Source: Alligator mississippiensis (taxonomy: Eukaryota; Chordata; Crocodylia; Alligatoridae). From it: a DNA stretch of 64,000 nucleotides. Positions 51,393 through 63,683 of the stretch are shown one piece after another; positions within the stretch are counted from its first letter, which is position 1, and the number at the start of each line of letters is the position of its first letter. A model generated the notes under the pieces. That model searched no databases and was not told the DNA's origin. It saw only the letters and a program-made list of their open reading frames with translations. The stretch lies in NCBI RefSeq assembly GCF_030867095.1, contig NC_081829.1, positions 46,869,036 through 46,933,035 on the forward strand, in the 5' to 3' direction. The position numbers were made by a program, and so were the translations under genes.

Positions 51393-53821
51393 CTAAAAAA
51401 TAAACAATAAGAAAGTATATTTTTCTCAGAAACAAAAATTATGATCTACAATACTTGAGATACATTTATTTGCACCTTGAGTTCAGAAGTGAACTTGGCT
51501 TTGAGTGTATTCTTTTACTTTGTATCATTTGAGTACACTGGCATAATTCACGGATAGAGTGTACATTCTGAAAAAAGTGCAGTCCTATTAGGTAGTGAAA
51601 AATGTAGAGTTTCCTCGAGCCATTTATTCTGAAAAACAGCGATGCTGTTACATTTCACATTCTGTGGGTGCCAATATAGGTATGAGTTTTCTGTGTTTTT
51701 TTTATTTTTAATGAATGCGAGTGTCGGGAACAATTTATTTAAAAAGAATACATTTTTAGTTAGGGTGCTGCTGGGTCCAATCCAATCAAAAGTGTCCTGT
51801 CCAAATCTTTGCAACAAGCCAACTAATAGCTTGAAAAGACTGGCTAGCATTGAAGCTCAAAAGGTAGGATATGGGGGATGGAGCACCAACAAACACTGTT
51901 CTTAATGTTAAATTGTCAGAAAGGAATCACCTGCAAATGAGTTCATCACCTTTCTGTACTTCACAATTCCTTACTGTCAAACTTTTCAGTCTCAAATCAC
52001 TAATAACTGCACTGCCTGTGTATGTACACAAATGCAGATAAACGAAAAGACATTGACTGCCTGAAGTCATGGGCAAGATTTGTTTAGAAGTGGTATATTA
52101 TCTGGGCATGTGAAGCAAGAAGGAGGTTGGAGGACTTCTGCTGGATGCCATGATCTACATATTTAATTTCATCCAAGTACAGAGCATCTCAAACACGTCC
52201 AGTACCATATCAACATTCCCCACTCCCAGATGGTCCACCTTAATAGTGGAAGAATGATAATCCTTCTATGACCAATCTTCACTTTTAATTTGGTTGCGGC
52301 AGTCAGGCTTTTTGGTCGGAGCCATCTTAAGGACATAATGTATACTGGGGACCTCTACACTTTAAATCACAAGACCATTATCCCAGCAATTGCCTTTGAG
52401 AGCACATGCAGATGCCGTCACCATTTAGTGCGAGCACATATTTGAATTATGGCTGTTCATGTGCTATTGCTTTGGTTGTCTCCATTTTGTGCCTTAATGT
52501 TTGTGTTCTCTCTGGGGCCACAAGTCCCACATGGCTTGTTTTACCATTAACTGGTGTGTCTTGAAGCTTGGACCTGTGCCCTAAGTATTTGGGCCCTGTG
52601 GGCCTCTGCCTTAAAATAGCACTACTTCTAGAGCAGGATGGAACTGTCAGCTATCGAGACATAACTCCTGTTTGAGACAGATACATTTAGAACTTGTCAT
52701 TTATTGAGTCGCTTTTTCAGGGAAGCTTGGAAGAACCTGCTGATATCAAGATATGTATGGTCTCTTAGAGCAGGTGCTGTCAGTAATATATACAGACCCC
52801 CAAAGTCAGTGGCTTAAACTCATCGTTTCCCCGTGTACCACCATGAAGGCATTCTGGTTCACACAGATCAGCCCTTCAGAGTCTTAGGTAACTGAGGCAC
52901 AGAAGTCACAGACTTTCTAAAAGTTCCCAAATCTTACTCTTTACAAGTGACACACAGATCTGGAAAAAAACAGTGACGTATCTGACCTAATGTTCCTGCC
53001 TCGTGTTCTTTTCTAAGTGTGAAATGCTTTTACCTTGGATCAGAACTTCCTAAGGTATTCAGCATTTTTCCTGTTCGATACATATGTTCTCAGAATCATC
53101 GACTCTCTCTCTCTCTCTCCCCCCCCCCCCCCCCCCCCCCGGCCAACTGTCTTCTTTAACAGCTGGTTCATTGATTAAAAACAACCTATGTCTTTTTTGC
53201 TGTTCAAGCTTTGTTTGTCTCAGCACCACTGTTTAAGGTCAACCCTAAGGTTACCTTCAAATATCCCAGCCCATTTGAGCTGTTGTTTCCCATCTACATT
53301 ACCATGCTGCACTCATAGTGGGCACACTAATTCAGAAGGGCTGGATTCTAATGGAACTTTCTATCCATCTATGTTTTGCTCTGATTTTGGCAAGAGTCAA
53401 GAAGTGAAGTACAGAAGGGTCGGAAGTGACGTATGGGAAATTGAGAGATTGCCACTCATGGAAGTTTTGTACCTCCAGCCTACAGTGCCCAGGTAAGCGT
53501 TGATCACACAGCAGGGAGGGAAGTTACAGCAGTCTGACCTTTGACACTCACACCAGGAGAGCTTCTGGAGTCAGCTAAGTGGATTTTAATGCAGAGGGTT
53601 AGCAGGTTTGAACCAAAGGGTGACTTGACTCTGTTGGCTGGGTCAAGACCTACCTTTAGCATTACTACACCTTCTGAGTTTTTCCTTCCTGCCAACACCT
53701 GTTTTTTTCCAGCTTGTTGTACAGTCCACTCCTTCCAAATCTTCCACATCTTACTTTCCCTTTATTCCAGAGAGGATGGAAAAAGCTAATTTTATCTAGG
53801 CAGCAGTAACTCCTATTGCTC
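51393..53821. other. FAM13C intron, unassigned
   Basis: AT-rich sequence with no exon that fits the preceding part of FAM13C. It contains a CT repeat followed by a run of about 22 C (about 53104-53140), a likely length-variable tract. Confidence 0.5.
53104..53140 (+). repeat. CT dinucleotide plus poly-C tract
   Basis: (CT)n running directly into a homopolymer of C. Such tracts are prone to length errors in sequencing. Confidence 0.95.
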
Positions 53822-55295
53822 ATAGATGTTAGATGTTAGGTGTTAGGGTCGGAAGGGACCTCAATAGATCATCAAGTCCGACCCCCTGCATAAGCAGGAA
53901 AGAGTGCTGGGTCTAAATGACCCCAGCTAGATACTCGTCTAACCTCCTTTTGAAGACCCCCAGGGTAGGGGAGAGCACCACCTCCCTTGGGAGCCCGTTC
54001 CAGACCTTGGCCACTCGAACTGTGAAGAAGTTCTTCCTTATGTCCAGTCTAAATCTGCTCTCTGCTAGCTTGTGGCCATTGTTTCTTGTAACCCCCGGGG
54101 GCGCCTTGGTGAATAAATCCTCACCAATTCCCTTCTGTGCCCCCGTGATGAACTTATAGGCAGCCACAAGGTCGCCTCTCAACCTTCTCTTGCGGAGGCT
54201 GAAAAGGTCCAGTTTCTCTAGTCTCTCCTCGTAGGGCTTGGTCTGCAGGCCCTTGACCATACGAGTTGCCCTTCGCTGTACCCTCTCCAGGTTATCCGCA
54301 TCCTTCTTGAAGTGTGGCGCCCAGAATTGCACGCAGTACTCCAACTGCGGTCTGACCAACGCCCTATAGAGGGGAAGTATCACCTCCCTGGACCTATTTG
54401 TCATGCATCCGCTGATGCACCATAAAGTGCCATTGGCTTTTCTGATGGCTTCGTCACACTGCCGGCTCATGTTCAACTTGGAGTCCACTAGGACTCCAAG
54501 ATCCCTTTCCACCTCCGTGCCACCCAGCAGGTCATTCCCTAGGCTGTAGGTGTGCTGGACATTTTTCCTGCCTAGGTGCAGCACTTTGCATTTCTCCTTG
54601 TTGAACTGCATCCTGTTGTTTTCTGCCCACTTGTCCAGCCTATCCAGGTCTGCCTGCAGCTGTTCCCTGCCCTCCGGCGTGTCCACTTCTCCCCATAGCT
54701 TTGTGTCATCTGCAAACTTGGACAGAGTACATTTCACTCCCACGTCCAAGTCGCTGATGAAGACATTAAAGATTATCGGTCCAAGGACCGAACCCTGCGG
54801 GACCCCACTGCCCACACCCTTCCAGGTCGAGACCGACCCATCTACCACTACTCTTTGGGTGCGACCCTCTAGCCAATTCGCCACCCACCGAACTGTGCAG
54901 TCATCCACATCACAGCCTCTTAATTTGTTCACCAGTATGGGGTGGGATACCGTATCGAAGGCCTTCCTGAAGTCCAGGTATACGACATCCACCCCTCCTC
55001 CTGTGTCCAGGCGTTTCGTAACCTGGTCATAGAAAGAGACTAGGTTGGTCAGGCACGATCTGCCCGCCACAAACCCATGCTGGTTTCCCCTCAGCATAAT
55101 TTGCCCTGCCGGGCTCTCACAAATGTGAGCCTTGATAATTTTTTCAAATACTTTACCAAGGATGGAGGTGAGACTGACCGGCCTATAGTTGCCCGGGTCC
55201 TCCTTCCTCCCCTTTTTGAAAATGGGGACCACGTTAGCCCTTTTCCAGTCCTCCGGGACTTGGCCCGTGCGCCACGAGCATTTGAATATTCGAAT
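53822..55295 (-). mobile_element. CR1 LINE, 5'-truncated, reverse transcriptase open for 462 codons
   Basis: The minus-strand frame (53913-55301) reads TGQVPEDWKRANVVPIFKKG, NYRPVSLTSILGKVFEKIIK, GNQHGFVAGRSCLTNLVSFY, YLDFRKAFDTVSHPILVNKL, GVPQGSVLGPIIFN, KFADDTKLWGEVDTPEGREQ and a full C-terminus ending LGVFKRRLDEYLAGVI. The RT core and its F-A-D-D catalytic residues are intact with no stop. The endonuclease and ORF1 are missing because of 5' truncation near 55295. The first few residues of the frame are flanking sequence. The 3' tail ends near 53822 in GTTAGATGTTAG-like repeats rather than the usual ATTCATAG units. Confidence 0.94.
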
Positions 55296-56329
55296 ATTCA
55301 CTCAACTAAGATCTTCTTTAGGTACTGCTAACCTTTAATAATAACCTGTCCAAGGACTGACTCAAGGGGTTTTTTTTGATGATATCTCCAACAAAAATCT
55401 TACTTCTGGCATATTTCCTGGACTATCATAGCTAAAACAACATTTCAACCCTACTTTTCACAGACAGACATGCTGATACATGCTTAGCACAAGGAACATA
55501 AGAAATACAACTAAAATACAGTCAAATGGTTTTAAAAATGAACTAAAATTAAAAGTTGTATGGAGACATTCATCAAATCATCACATCTGTTGTGGGCCAA
55601 GGTTTCAGACAGGACAACTCTTTGTCCACATACAGTTTTGGAACTGACAGAAACATACACAAGGGCATTAATATATATCTACACCAAAAGCTGATAAAAG
55701 TAGTAATAGTAAGATGTGTTAGCCACCTGTTTTGGAGGATCAGAAACAAGCAGTAATTTAACCCAAAAATGTGTATAGTTCAGAGAGAATATTGAGACAC
55801 TTCTTAACATCCAATACATTCTTTTCAAACATTTTGCATAAAGATGAAATGCAGATTTACTAAATACAACAAATACAAAACAAGTCAAATGATTACACTA
55901 CTTCCAGCTACACTCATTTAATCATACTTTAAGGGTTACGTATGACCTTTAGATAGGCTCAAAAGTTCAAACAAACAAACCCAACAAACCGCCCTTCAGG
56001 ATCTTAGAACTGAATGGACAAAAAACATATATAAATCAAAGTAATTCCATTAAAATGAATCCCTTAAATTTATATTGAAAATGATGCTCTTGATATCTGG
56101 TTCTAACTCTGAGCCATACAATTAGGGTTCTCTTTATGACTAGATTACAACTGGAGAAGAAATTGTGGCATGGTAGATATGCCTTATAAGTTCTAATCTA
56201 ACCCATTTGTGCACTATCAGCAGTGAAATCACAGCAGTATAGCCTCTTTGGCCAAAGACATACCCCAAGGTCTCAGCCAGACTTATGGCTGAAGGTACAC
56301 CAGCTAGCTAGTTAAAGCTATCTTGGCTG
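55296..56329. other. Intronic or intergenic sequence without recognisable features
   Basis: AT-rich and unique-looking. No splice-supported exon. Confidence 0.45.
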
Positions 56330-57085
56330 TTTGAGGACTGGATGAGGGCCAATGTTGTGCTCATCCACAAGAAGGGCAGGAGGGAGGAACTGGGTAACTA
56401 TAGATCGAGCAACGTAACTTCCATCCTAGGGAAAATCCTAGAAAAGTTCATCAAGAAGTCTATCTGTGATAAACTTCCAACATGGCTTCATTGCAGGCAG
56501 GTCTTGCCTTACCAGCTTCATCTCCTTCTATGACCAGGTAACTCACCACCTGGACACGGGACAGCAGGTTGACATTGTATACCTTGACTTCCAAAAAGCC
56601 TGATTTATTAGCCCACAATGTCCTCACGAGAACATTTAAGATTGTGGGCGTAACTCTAAGACAGTCAGGTGGGTGAGACGCTGCTGCAGGGTAGAACCTG
56701 GATCTGTGTCATCCTGGTGAGAAATGGGCAATGGTGTCCTGTAGGTATGGGCGCTCAGTCCAGTACTATTCAACATTTTTATTAATGATTTGGATGTGGG
56801 GATGAAGAGCTCACTGGCCAAGGTCACAGATCAAACCAAGTTATGGGGGAGCATGGTCATGCTTGAAAATAGGTTATAGATACAGGCAGACTTTGCAAGT
56901 TGGGCACTTTGGAATGTGATAAAGTTCAATGGTGAGAAATGTAAAGCGCTCCACCTTGGGACAAGCACCCCCCAACATACCTACAGGCTTGGCAGCACCA
57001 AACTGACTAGCACCATGAATGAAAGGGACCCAGGGGTAATAATAGACCACAGTATGAATATGAGCCGGCAGTGTTTAAAACTGGC
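56330..57085 (+). mobile_element. Old CR1 LINE fragment
   Basis: Decayed pieces read ANVVLIHKKGRREELGNYRS, SILGKILEKFI, VDIVYLDFQKA and a KCKALHLGTS-like block near 56940, in several frames. It is more diverged than the other CR1 copies, and may be a different CR1 subfamily. Both ends are missing. Confidence 0.75.
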
Positions 57086-57379
57086 ATAGAATCCTTAACC
57101 GTTTAATATATCGGCAAATTTGTCAGGGATGTTTCTTCAGCAGTTTCTTTGTTGTGCCATTCTTGATGTTGCTCCCATTTTGAAAAGGAAACTTTGTCTC
57201 TGTCTTCCCTAAGACATCAGGGATCTTCTTAAACTGGGGGAACATGAAATGTTTTTGCAAAATAATTCAATGTATTTAAGGTACTAATTGTCAAATTAAA
57301 AAGAGAGACGGCTTCCTAGAAAATATCACATCCATGTCTGATTATTGGCTTTGATTATCAAACTAATTGCAAAATTCCC

Positions 57380-57620
57380 CACTTGTGGAGGCAGCTCCTC
57401 AGGGGCCTGTACACAAAGACGTAGCCTCCCACATCTCATTTATGAGCATCCCCTCACTTCAAAAAGGACAGTGGGGGCACTTGAACTAAAGCTCATCAAA
57501 TGCTTTAGTTCAAGTGCTCCTGCTGCCCTTCTGAAGCATGGGGACACTGATACATGACATGCTGTGGCGCTTTAGTTAGAAGCATGGCCCCCCACTTTTG
57601 GAGCATGTGTAAAAGTGCCT
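57380..57620. repeat. Palindromic MITE with a 16-bp perfect stem
   Basis: GCACTTGAACTAAAGC (57477-57492) and its exact reverse complement (57502-57517) are separated by 9 bases. Weaker inverted similarity continues outward (CCCTCACTTC against GAAGCATGGGGA). The outer limits are not certain. Confidence 0.6.
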
Positions 57621-58989
57621 CTTGCTCAAAAACTGATGACACCAGTAGCATTAATGATTAGAGCTGGAGCAAGAATTTTTCCACAGCACTGTAACTGTGG
57701 GTCCATTTCCACAACAACCTTCAGTAACTTACTGAGTCAGATCTCACTAATACCTAAATATTGAACAATGGCAGTTTTGCAGATTTAGCTCTTGGTAACA
57801 TCCTTAATTTAAGCATATGAGTAATCCCAGTAGTCATTTAAAATTCATTATGTGCTTAAGTGCTTTACTGGATCTTTGCCTATCCTGCCACATACTCTCT
57901 CTAACAGTAAAAGGAGTGCCTTCAGTACATAAAAGAAAAATATCACTGTCATTTTCTATGTCTGATATTGTGCCCTGACCTGTACAGCTCCTCCAGAATA
58001 CTCTGCATTTTGTATGTTTCAATATCAAGCTACAGATAAGCCTGCAAACCACTTCTGTCTTTAACACATCTGAGATAGGTTGAGTATGTACCTGTAGAGG
58101 ATCAGGGTAGGGCCTCCAGAACTGTTACCATTTTGTGCGTCATAGATCACTACTAACGAGCAATATAATGCTACAAAACAATAATTTTACTTCTTTTATT
58201 TTTTCCCCACAGTGATCACAGTTCAGAAGTTGCAAGCATTAACATTTATATTCAAAGGTTGCTTTGAACAAACCAATATAACATTGACTATGTGTAATCT
58301 CAAAAATATAAGCTAAAGAAATAATAAGCAATGATATAATATTTTAAATTTACCTATCTCTACAGGTCATACTTGCATGTCATCAGTGAATATTCCCAAA
58401 ATATAGTAGATATTTTGGAGGACTGATTTTTTTTTCCCCAATGCCGTTTGCTTTTTTGTCATATCCTATTTTAAAAAGTTATTTCTAAAATGATGCATCA
58501 AGGTTATATCAGAAGGATACAAGTAGCCATCTACTCACAGATATCATCTTTCTAATTTAACTCTGATGGAAACATCCTTTCCTGCCCCTGTTGAAATCAA
58601 CGGGAGCTCTGCATTGATTTCAATTTGAAAAAGGAACCAAGGTCAGGTGAATGAGGTTTAAGAGATTCACAATATGCGTGACTGGTGTAATCCAGACTGA
58701 CTGAAATCAATGGAAGACTTTAACTTGTTTAAATGAGCTATGGAATAGGTGTTTAGACTAGATAATACAGTATATCAACTCTACTGTCAAGAAGCAACAT
58801 TACTTGGGGCATGATCCTGTACTGTGTTTTTCCTCAAGGAAAAAAAAAAACCCATCATATCTCAGACAAGTGGCTTAATGATCAGAATCTTCTCTTGGAT
58901 GAATGTGACCTTACAAAATCTCTGAATGTTTGATTTAATCTATTTATTTCAAGATACTTGACTGACAATTCAAGAATTCAAGAATAGAA
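57621..58989. other. Intronic or intergenic sequence with ancient repeat relics
   Basis: Near 57808-57875 the pattern TTAAGCATATGAGTAATCCCAG and TGTGCTTAAGTGCTTTACTGGATC matches an old interspersed repeat I know from many reptile genomes but cannot name. Otherwise AT-rich and featureless. Confidence 0.4.
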
Positions 58990-61193
58990 TTCACCATAAG
59001 ACGTCAAGTGGGTAAGGTAACTAGGAGGGTGAAAGTGCTAGACTTTAGGAAAGCTGATTTCAATGAACTCAGGCGATTAGTCAAGGATGCACTGCAAAGT
59101 AGGAGTTTTGAAGTGATGGGAGCCCAAGAAGGGTGGCTGTGCCTTAAGGAAACGATCCTTTGGGCACAAAGCGAGATGATCCCGATGCGAGGAAAAAGAG
59201 GGAAAGGGGCCAGGAGGCTTCCTTGACTGACCAGAGAAATCCAGGGCAGCCTAAGGGCCAAAAGGGGAGCACATAAAAAGTGGAAACAGGGAGAGATCAC
59301 CAAAGATGAATATACCTCCTCTGCTCGCACTTGTAGGGAGGCAGTTAGACGGGCCAAAGCTACCATGGAGCTGAAGATGGCATCCCAAGTAAAGGACAAC
59401 AAGAAATTGTTTTTTAGATATATAGGGAGTAAAAGGAAGGCCCAGGGAGGAATAAGACCCCTACTAAATGGGCAGAAGCAACTGGTGACGGACAGGGGGG
59501 ACAAGGCTGAACTCCTCAACGAGTTCTTTGCCTCAGTCCCCCTAAGCAAGGGGCACGACAAGTCTCTCACTGGGGTTGTAGAGAGGCAGCAGCAAGGCGC
59601 CAGACTACCATGCGTAGACCCTGACATGGTGCAGAGTCACTTGGAAGAACTGGATGCCTTTAAGTCGGCAGGCCCGGATGAGCTCCATCCGAGGGTGCTG
59701 AAGGCACTGGCCGACATCATTGCACAGCCACTGGCGGGAGTATTTGAACGCTCGTGGTGCATGGGCAAAGTCCCGGAGGACTGGAAAAGGGTCCCCATCT
59801 TCAAGAAGGGGAGGAAGGAGGACCCGGGCAACTATAGGCCAGTCAGTCTCACCTCCATCCTTGGCAAAGTCTTTGAAAAAATTATCAAGGCTCACATTTG
59901 TGAGAGCCCAGCAGAACAAATTATGCTGAGGGGAAACCAGCACGGGTTTGTAGCAGGCAGATCGTGCCTGACTAATCTGGTCTCTTTTTATGACCAGGTT
60001 ACGAAATGCCTGGACACAGGAGGAGGGGTGGATGTCATATACTTAGACTTCAGGAAGGTCTTCGATACGGTATCCCACCCCATACTGGTGAACAAGTTAA
60101 GAGGCTGTGACTTGGATGACTACACAGTCCGGTGGGTGGCGAATTGGCTGGAGGGTCGCACCCAGAGAGTCGTGGTGGATGCGTTGGTTTCGACCTGGAA
60201 GGGTGTGGGCAGTGGGGTCCCGCAGGGCTCGGTCCTTGGACCGATACTCTTTAATGTCTTCATCAGCGACTTGGACGAGGGAGTGAAATGTACTCTGTCC
60301 AAGTTTGCAGATGACACAAAGCTATGGGGAGAAGTGGACACGCCGGAGGGCAAGGAACAGCTGCAAGAAGACCTGGACAGGTTGGACAAGTGGGCAGAAA
60401 ACAACAGGATGCAGTTCAACAAGGAGAAATGCAAAGTGCTGCACCTAGGCAGGAAAAATGTCCAGCACACCTACAGCCTAGGGAATGACCTGCTGGGTGG
60501 CATGGAAGTGGAAAGGGATCTTGGAGTCCTAGTGGACTCCAAGATGAACATGAGTCGGCAGTGTGACGAAGCCATCAGAAAAGCCAATGGCACTTTATGG
60601 TGCATCAGCGGATGCATGACGAATAGATCCAAAGAGGTGATACTTCCCCTCTATCGGGCGCTGGTCAGACCGCAGTTGGAGTACTGCCTGCAATTCTGGG
60701 CACCGCACTTCAAGAGGGATGCAGATAACCTGGAGAAGGTCCAGAGAAGGGCCACTTGTATGTTTAAGGGCCTGCAGACCAAGCCCTACGAGGAGAGACT
60801 AGAGAAACTGGACCTTTTCAGCCGCCGCAAGAGAAGGTTGAGAGGCGACCTTGTGGCTGCCTATAAGTTCATCATGGGGGCACAGAAGGGAATTGGTGAG
60901 TTTCTATTCACCAAGGCGCCCCAGGGGGTTACAAGAAATAATGGCCACAAGCTAGCAGAGAGCAGATTTAGATTGGACATTAGGAAGAACTTCTTCACAG
61001 TTCGAGTGGCCAAGGTCTGGAACGGGCTCCCAAGGGAGGTGGTGCTCTCCCCTACCCTGGGGGTCTTCAAGAGGAGGTTAGATAAGCATCTAGCTGGGGT
61101 CATCTAGACCCAGCACTCTTTCCTGCCTATGCAGGGGTCGGACTCAGTGATCTATTGAGGTCCCTTCCGACCCTAACATCTATGAATCTATGA
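58990..61193 (+). mobile_element. CR1 LINE, youngest-looking copy, RT frame broken once by TGA
   Basis: One reading frame runs from about 59008 to the stop at 61107. It has a single in-frame TGA at 59224-59226 (RRLP-stop-LTREIQGSL), where I expect Trp or another sense codon. From 59365 there are 580 open codons: ELKMASQVKDNKKLFFRYIG, PGNYRPVSLTSILGKVFEKI, GNQHGFVAGRSCLTNLVSFY, YLDFRKVFDTVSHPILVNKL, GVPQGSVLGPILFNVFISDL, FADD at residues 314-317, and a complete C-terminus RRLDKHLAGVI. The 3' end is ATCTATGAATCTATGA. Endonuclease and ORF1 are absent (5' truncation near 58990). Confidence 0.94.
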
Positions 61194-61486
61194 CAAGTGA
61201 AATTAAGTAATCTGTAATCGCTGAAAGATGCATTAAGGCATTTGAAAAGAGAACATTATCCTTACTTGCAAGTAAAATTTTCTAAAGGCAAAAATTAAGT
61301 CCCTAATTCAAAAAAGCAGTTATGGTCATTCTAAAGTACTTTGCTGGATCAGAATCCAAGAATGGGGAAATATTTCAGCCATCTTGCTTCATATGGTAGG
61401 GAAGCAGGATTCAAGAAAAGCCTTGGTTAATTGTAATAAAATGACTTGCATATGCCTGAGGCTTATTTCACCTAGTACTTCTCATT

Positions 61487-61608
61487 GGGTGCGACTACAT
61501 GTTCATTAACGTGCCATAGTTACTGAGCATTAAGTTTAGTACTACTGGAATGCTACCACACAGTGTTGTTAGGCTACTGCACAGTTAACATCTTGTGTAG
61601 ACACACTG
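61487..61608. mobile_element. Short MITE related to the 61981 element
   Basis: The left end GGGTGCGACTACATGTTC and right end (reverse complement) AGTGTGTCTACACAAG resemble the termini of the next element. The right terminal CCC appears decayed, and no clear target duplication was seen. Confidence 0.5.
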
Positions 61609-61980
61609 CACTTTAGGTCTTCACCTTAGCACAAGAAGAAATTGATATAAAAAGATGGAAAGCAGTTCAATGAACTCCTACGTATCCTTTTACAGAATTT
61701 TTCCAGCCCATTTTAAAATGTGTTGCAATTACAAATTATGCATAGACAAGGACACCAGAAATGAAAGAGCTGGAGTGAATATGTTTTCAAAAGAAGGACG
61801 TAAAATTAGAATAACTGATATTAACATAAAGTGAAACCTTTAAAGTAATTTTGGGAAAAAACTTGCTAAATGTATTTTGTGTAGTACCTTCTACTTGTAA
61901 TTTTTTGTTTAGATTATATCAGTGCAAAGAACATGGAATCGACTTCTTACATATTAAAGAAGACCTTGTTATTGCTAACA

Positions 61981-62693
61981 GGGCACGTCTATACATGCAA
62001 ATAACGTAAGATCAGCCCTCACTTCCTGCAGCCCTGCACTGGGCACTGAGCTAATTGTTGCTGGTAGGGAGTTCAGGGCCAGGAGAAAGATATCCCAGCC
62101 CCCTCCAGGAGATATAACTCCGTGCCACTGAGAGCTGCTGCTGCTCGTGTGGGCTGCACCACCGGAGCCCAGGTCCCCCTGCCCCAGAAGCAAGGAGTAT
62201 CCACCCCTACTTCCCAATTGTGATCAGGGAGTGGGGGTTGGGAAATTCTCATCTCCCAGTCCCAGCCCAATAGTCGCAGGGCCCAGGTTGATAAGAAGCT
62301 TTCAGCCCAGGCCCCACAACTAGATAAGAATCTCCCAGTCCCCACTCCCTGACTAGTAATTTCCTGTGACAAGATAAGAATCTCCCAGTCCTCTCCAAAG
62401 GGAAACATTGTCCCTGCCCAGGGTACAGAGGCAGAGCCACACCCAGGAAGAGGCAGCTCTCAAAGGCATGCAGCAATATTTTGCCTCCTGCTGTCCAGCA
62501 GGCTGGGAGCATACATGCCATACTCCATAGTAACTAATTGAGAGTAAATTTGCTACTTGTATTTACAGTTAGCACTTTTTATCACGATTACAGAAAATCA
62601 CTGTGCAGTAAGCGTTTGCATGTGTAGACTATGACACTTACTGTGCAGTAATTAGCTCTAATCTTGAGTGAAGCATCTTGTGTAGACACACCC
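61981..62693. mobile_element. MITE with GGG...CCC termini (713 bp)
   Basis: The left end GGGCACGTCTATACATGC and reverse-complemented right end GGGTGTGTCTACACAAGA form an inverted repeat, flanked by ACA on both sides (61978-61980, 62694-62696). The interior has no transposase. Same terminal family as 41900-43849 and 61487-61608, which makes three copies in this window. Confidence 0.7.
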
Positions 62694-62696
62694 ACA

Positions 62697-63242
62697 GGAG
62701 AGAAAACTAACACAATTCCACATATACTGCTTACAAAAACTGAGTGGTTCAAATTAAAAGTTCCCAAATTTTCTAACTACTCACCCAAAGAAGCAGAACT
62801 CTCTTGATCATTAATGGATATAGAGAGAGTCATACTTCAAACCATATTGTAGCAGGTGTTTATATGGTACAATGATAAATAGATCCACAATTAACCACTT
62901 CATGTCCTACCTTTGTGATGCCAAATTTGACAGACCAAGCATATTAAACATATTAAAATTTGGAGATATCTTCAAAAATTAAAATGGAGGAAATTAATTA
63001 TAGAATCAGCCTGGATTGCTAAATCAATTATGCCTGGATAGCACACGCATGTAGATTTATTAGGATAACACAGGAGAAAATTTACAGGGCTTTTTTAGCA
63101 TCTATAAGGCTCGCAATTTATCTGCCTACTGCCTAGCCTATCTATTTCAAAGAACACTCATCTCTACTCTCTCTCTAAGTCTAGGGATTCTTTCATTTAG
63201 CCAGTTTTACTTGAGAGACTTCTCAACCAACACTTTTACAGA
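62697..63242. other. Unassigned AT-rich sequence
   Basis: No recognisable exon or repeat end. Confidence 0.45.
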
Positions 63243-63683
63243 CTGTCACAGGCAGGGGTCTGTAGGAGGGCCGTGATCTCTTTGAGGCCCCTTCCCATGC
63301 CAAGTGGGCCCAAGGGCACCCTCAGTTTCTCGCCCGCCACGTCTTTGATGTTTAAATATGTTAGGGAGGCTGCCTTTCTATGCCCTCTTGGTCACTTCTA
63401 TGGATCCTACAACCCCGTGGTTTTCCCAGACCCCTCAGGGGTCCCGTTCTGTAAATGGTGCTGTAAGGGGCACCCTAGCCTTAGGGGCTACGCATGGCTC
63501 CTACCACCCCAATACCACGCCCCAAGCCTCACAGATGTAATGGACATTATTTTGTCCCTCTCTCTGATGTTCATGCCCTCTCTGGCACTGAGGCTTTCCT
63601 CAGTCCTGTCTCTTTTCTCTCTGTGCTCCCACTGACACTTGGGCTCTCCTCCACCCTGTCTCTCTCTCTCCGTGCCCCTCCTC
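63243..63683 (+). other. GC-rich block of unknown origin, possible LTR start
   Basis: Begins TGTCACAGGCAGGGGTCTG and differs sharply in composition from the AT-rich left flank, as at an LTR boundary. It passes into the minisatellite on the right. The other end is outside the window. Confidence 0.3.

Noticed and set aside
57100-57240. Minus-strand stretch reading KVSFSKWEQHQEWHNKE-like residues, considered as a missing FAM13C exon
   Set aside because: No splice sites and no match to the recalled FAM13C sequence; origin unknown.
58885-58912. TGGATGAATG, reminiscent of the WMND block of an upstream FAM13C exon
   Set aside because: It is on the plus strand, whereas FAM13C is on the minus strand, and the flanking codons do not fit.
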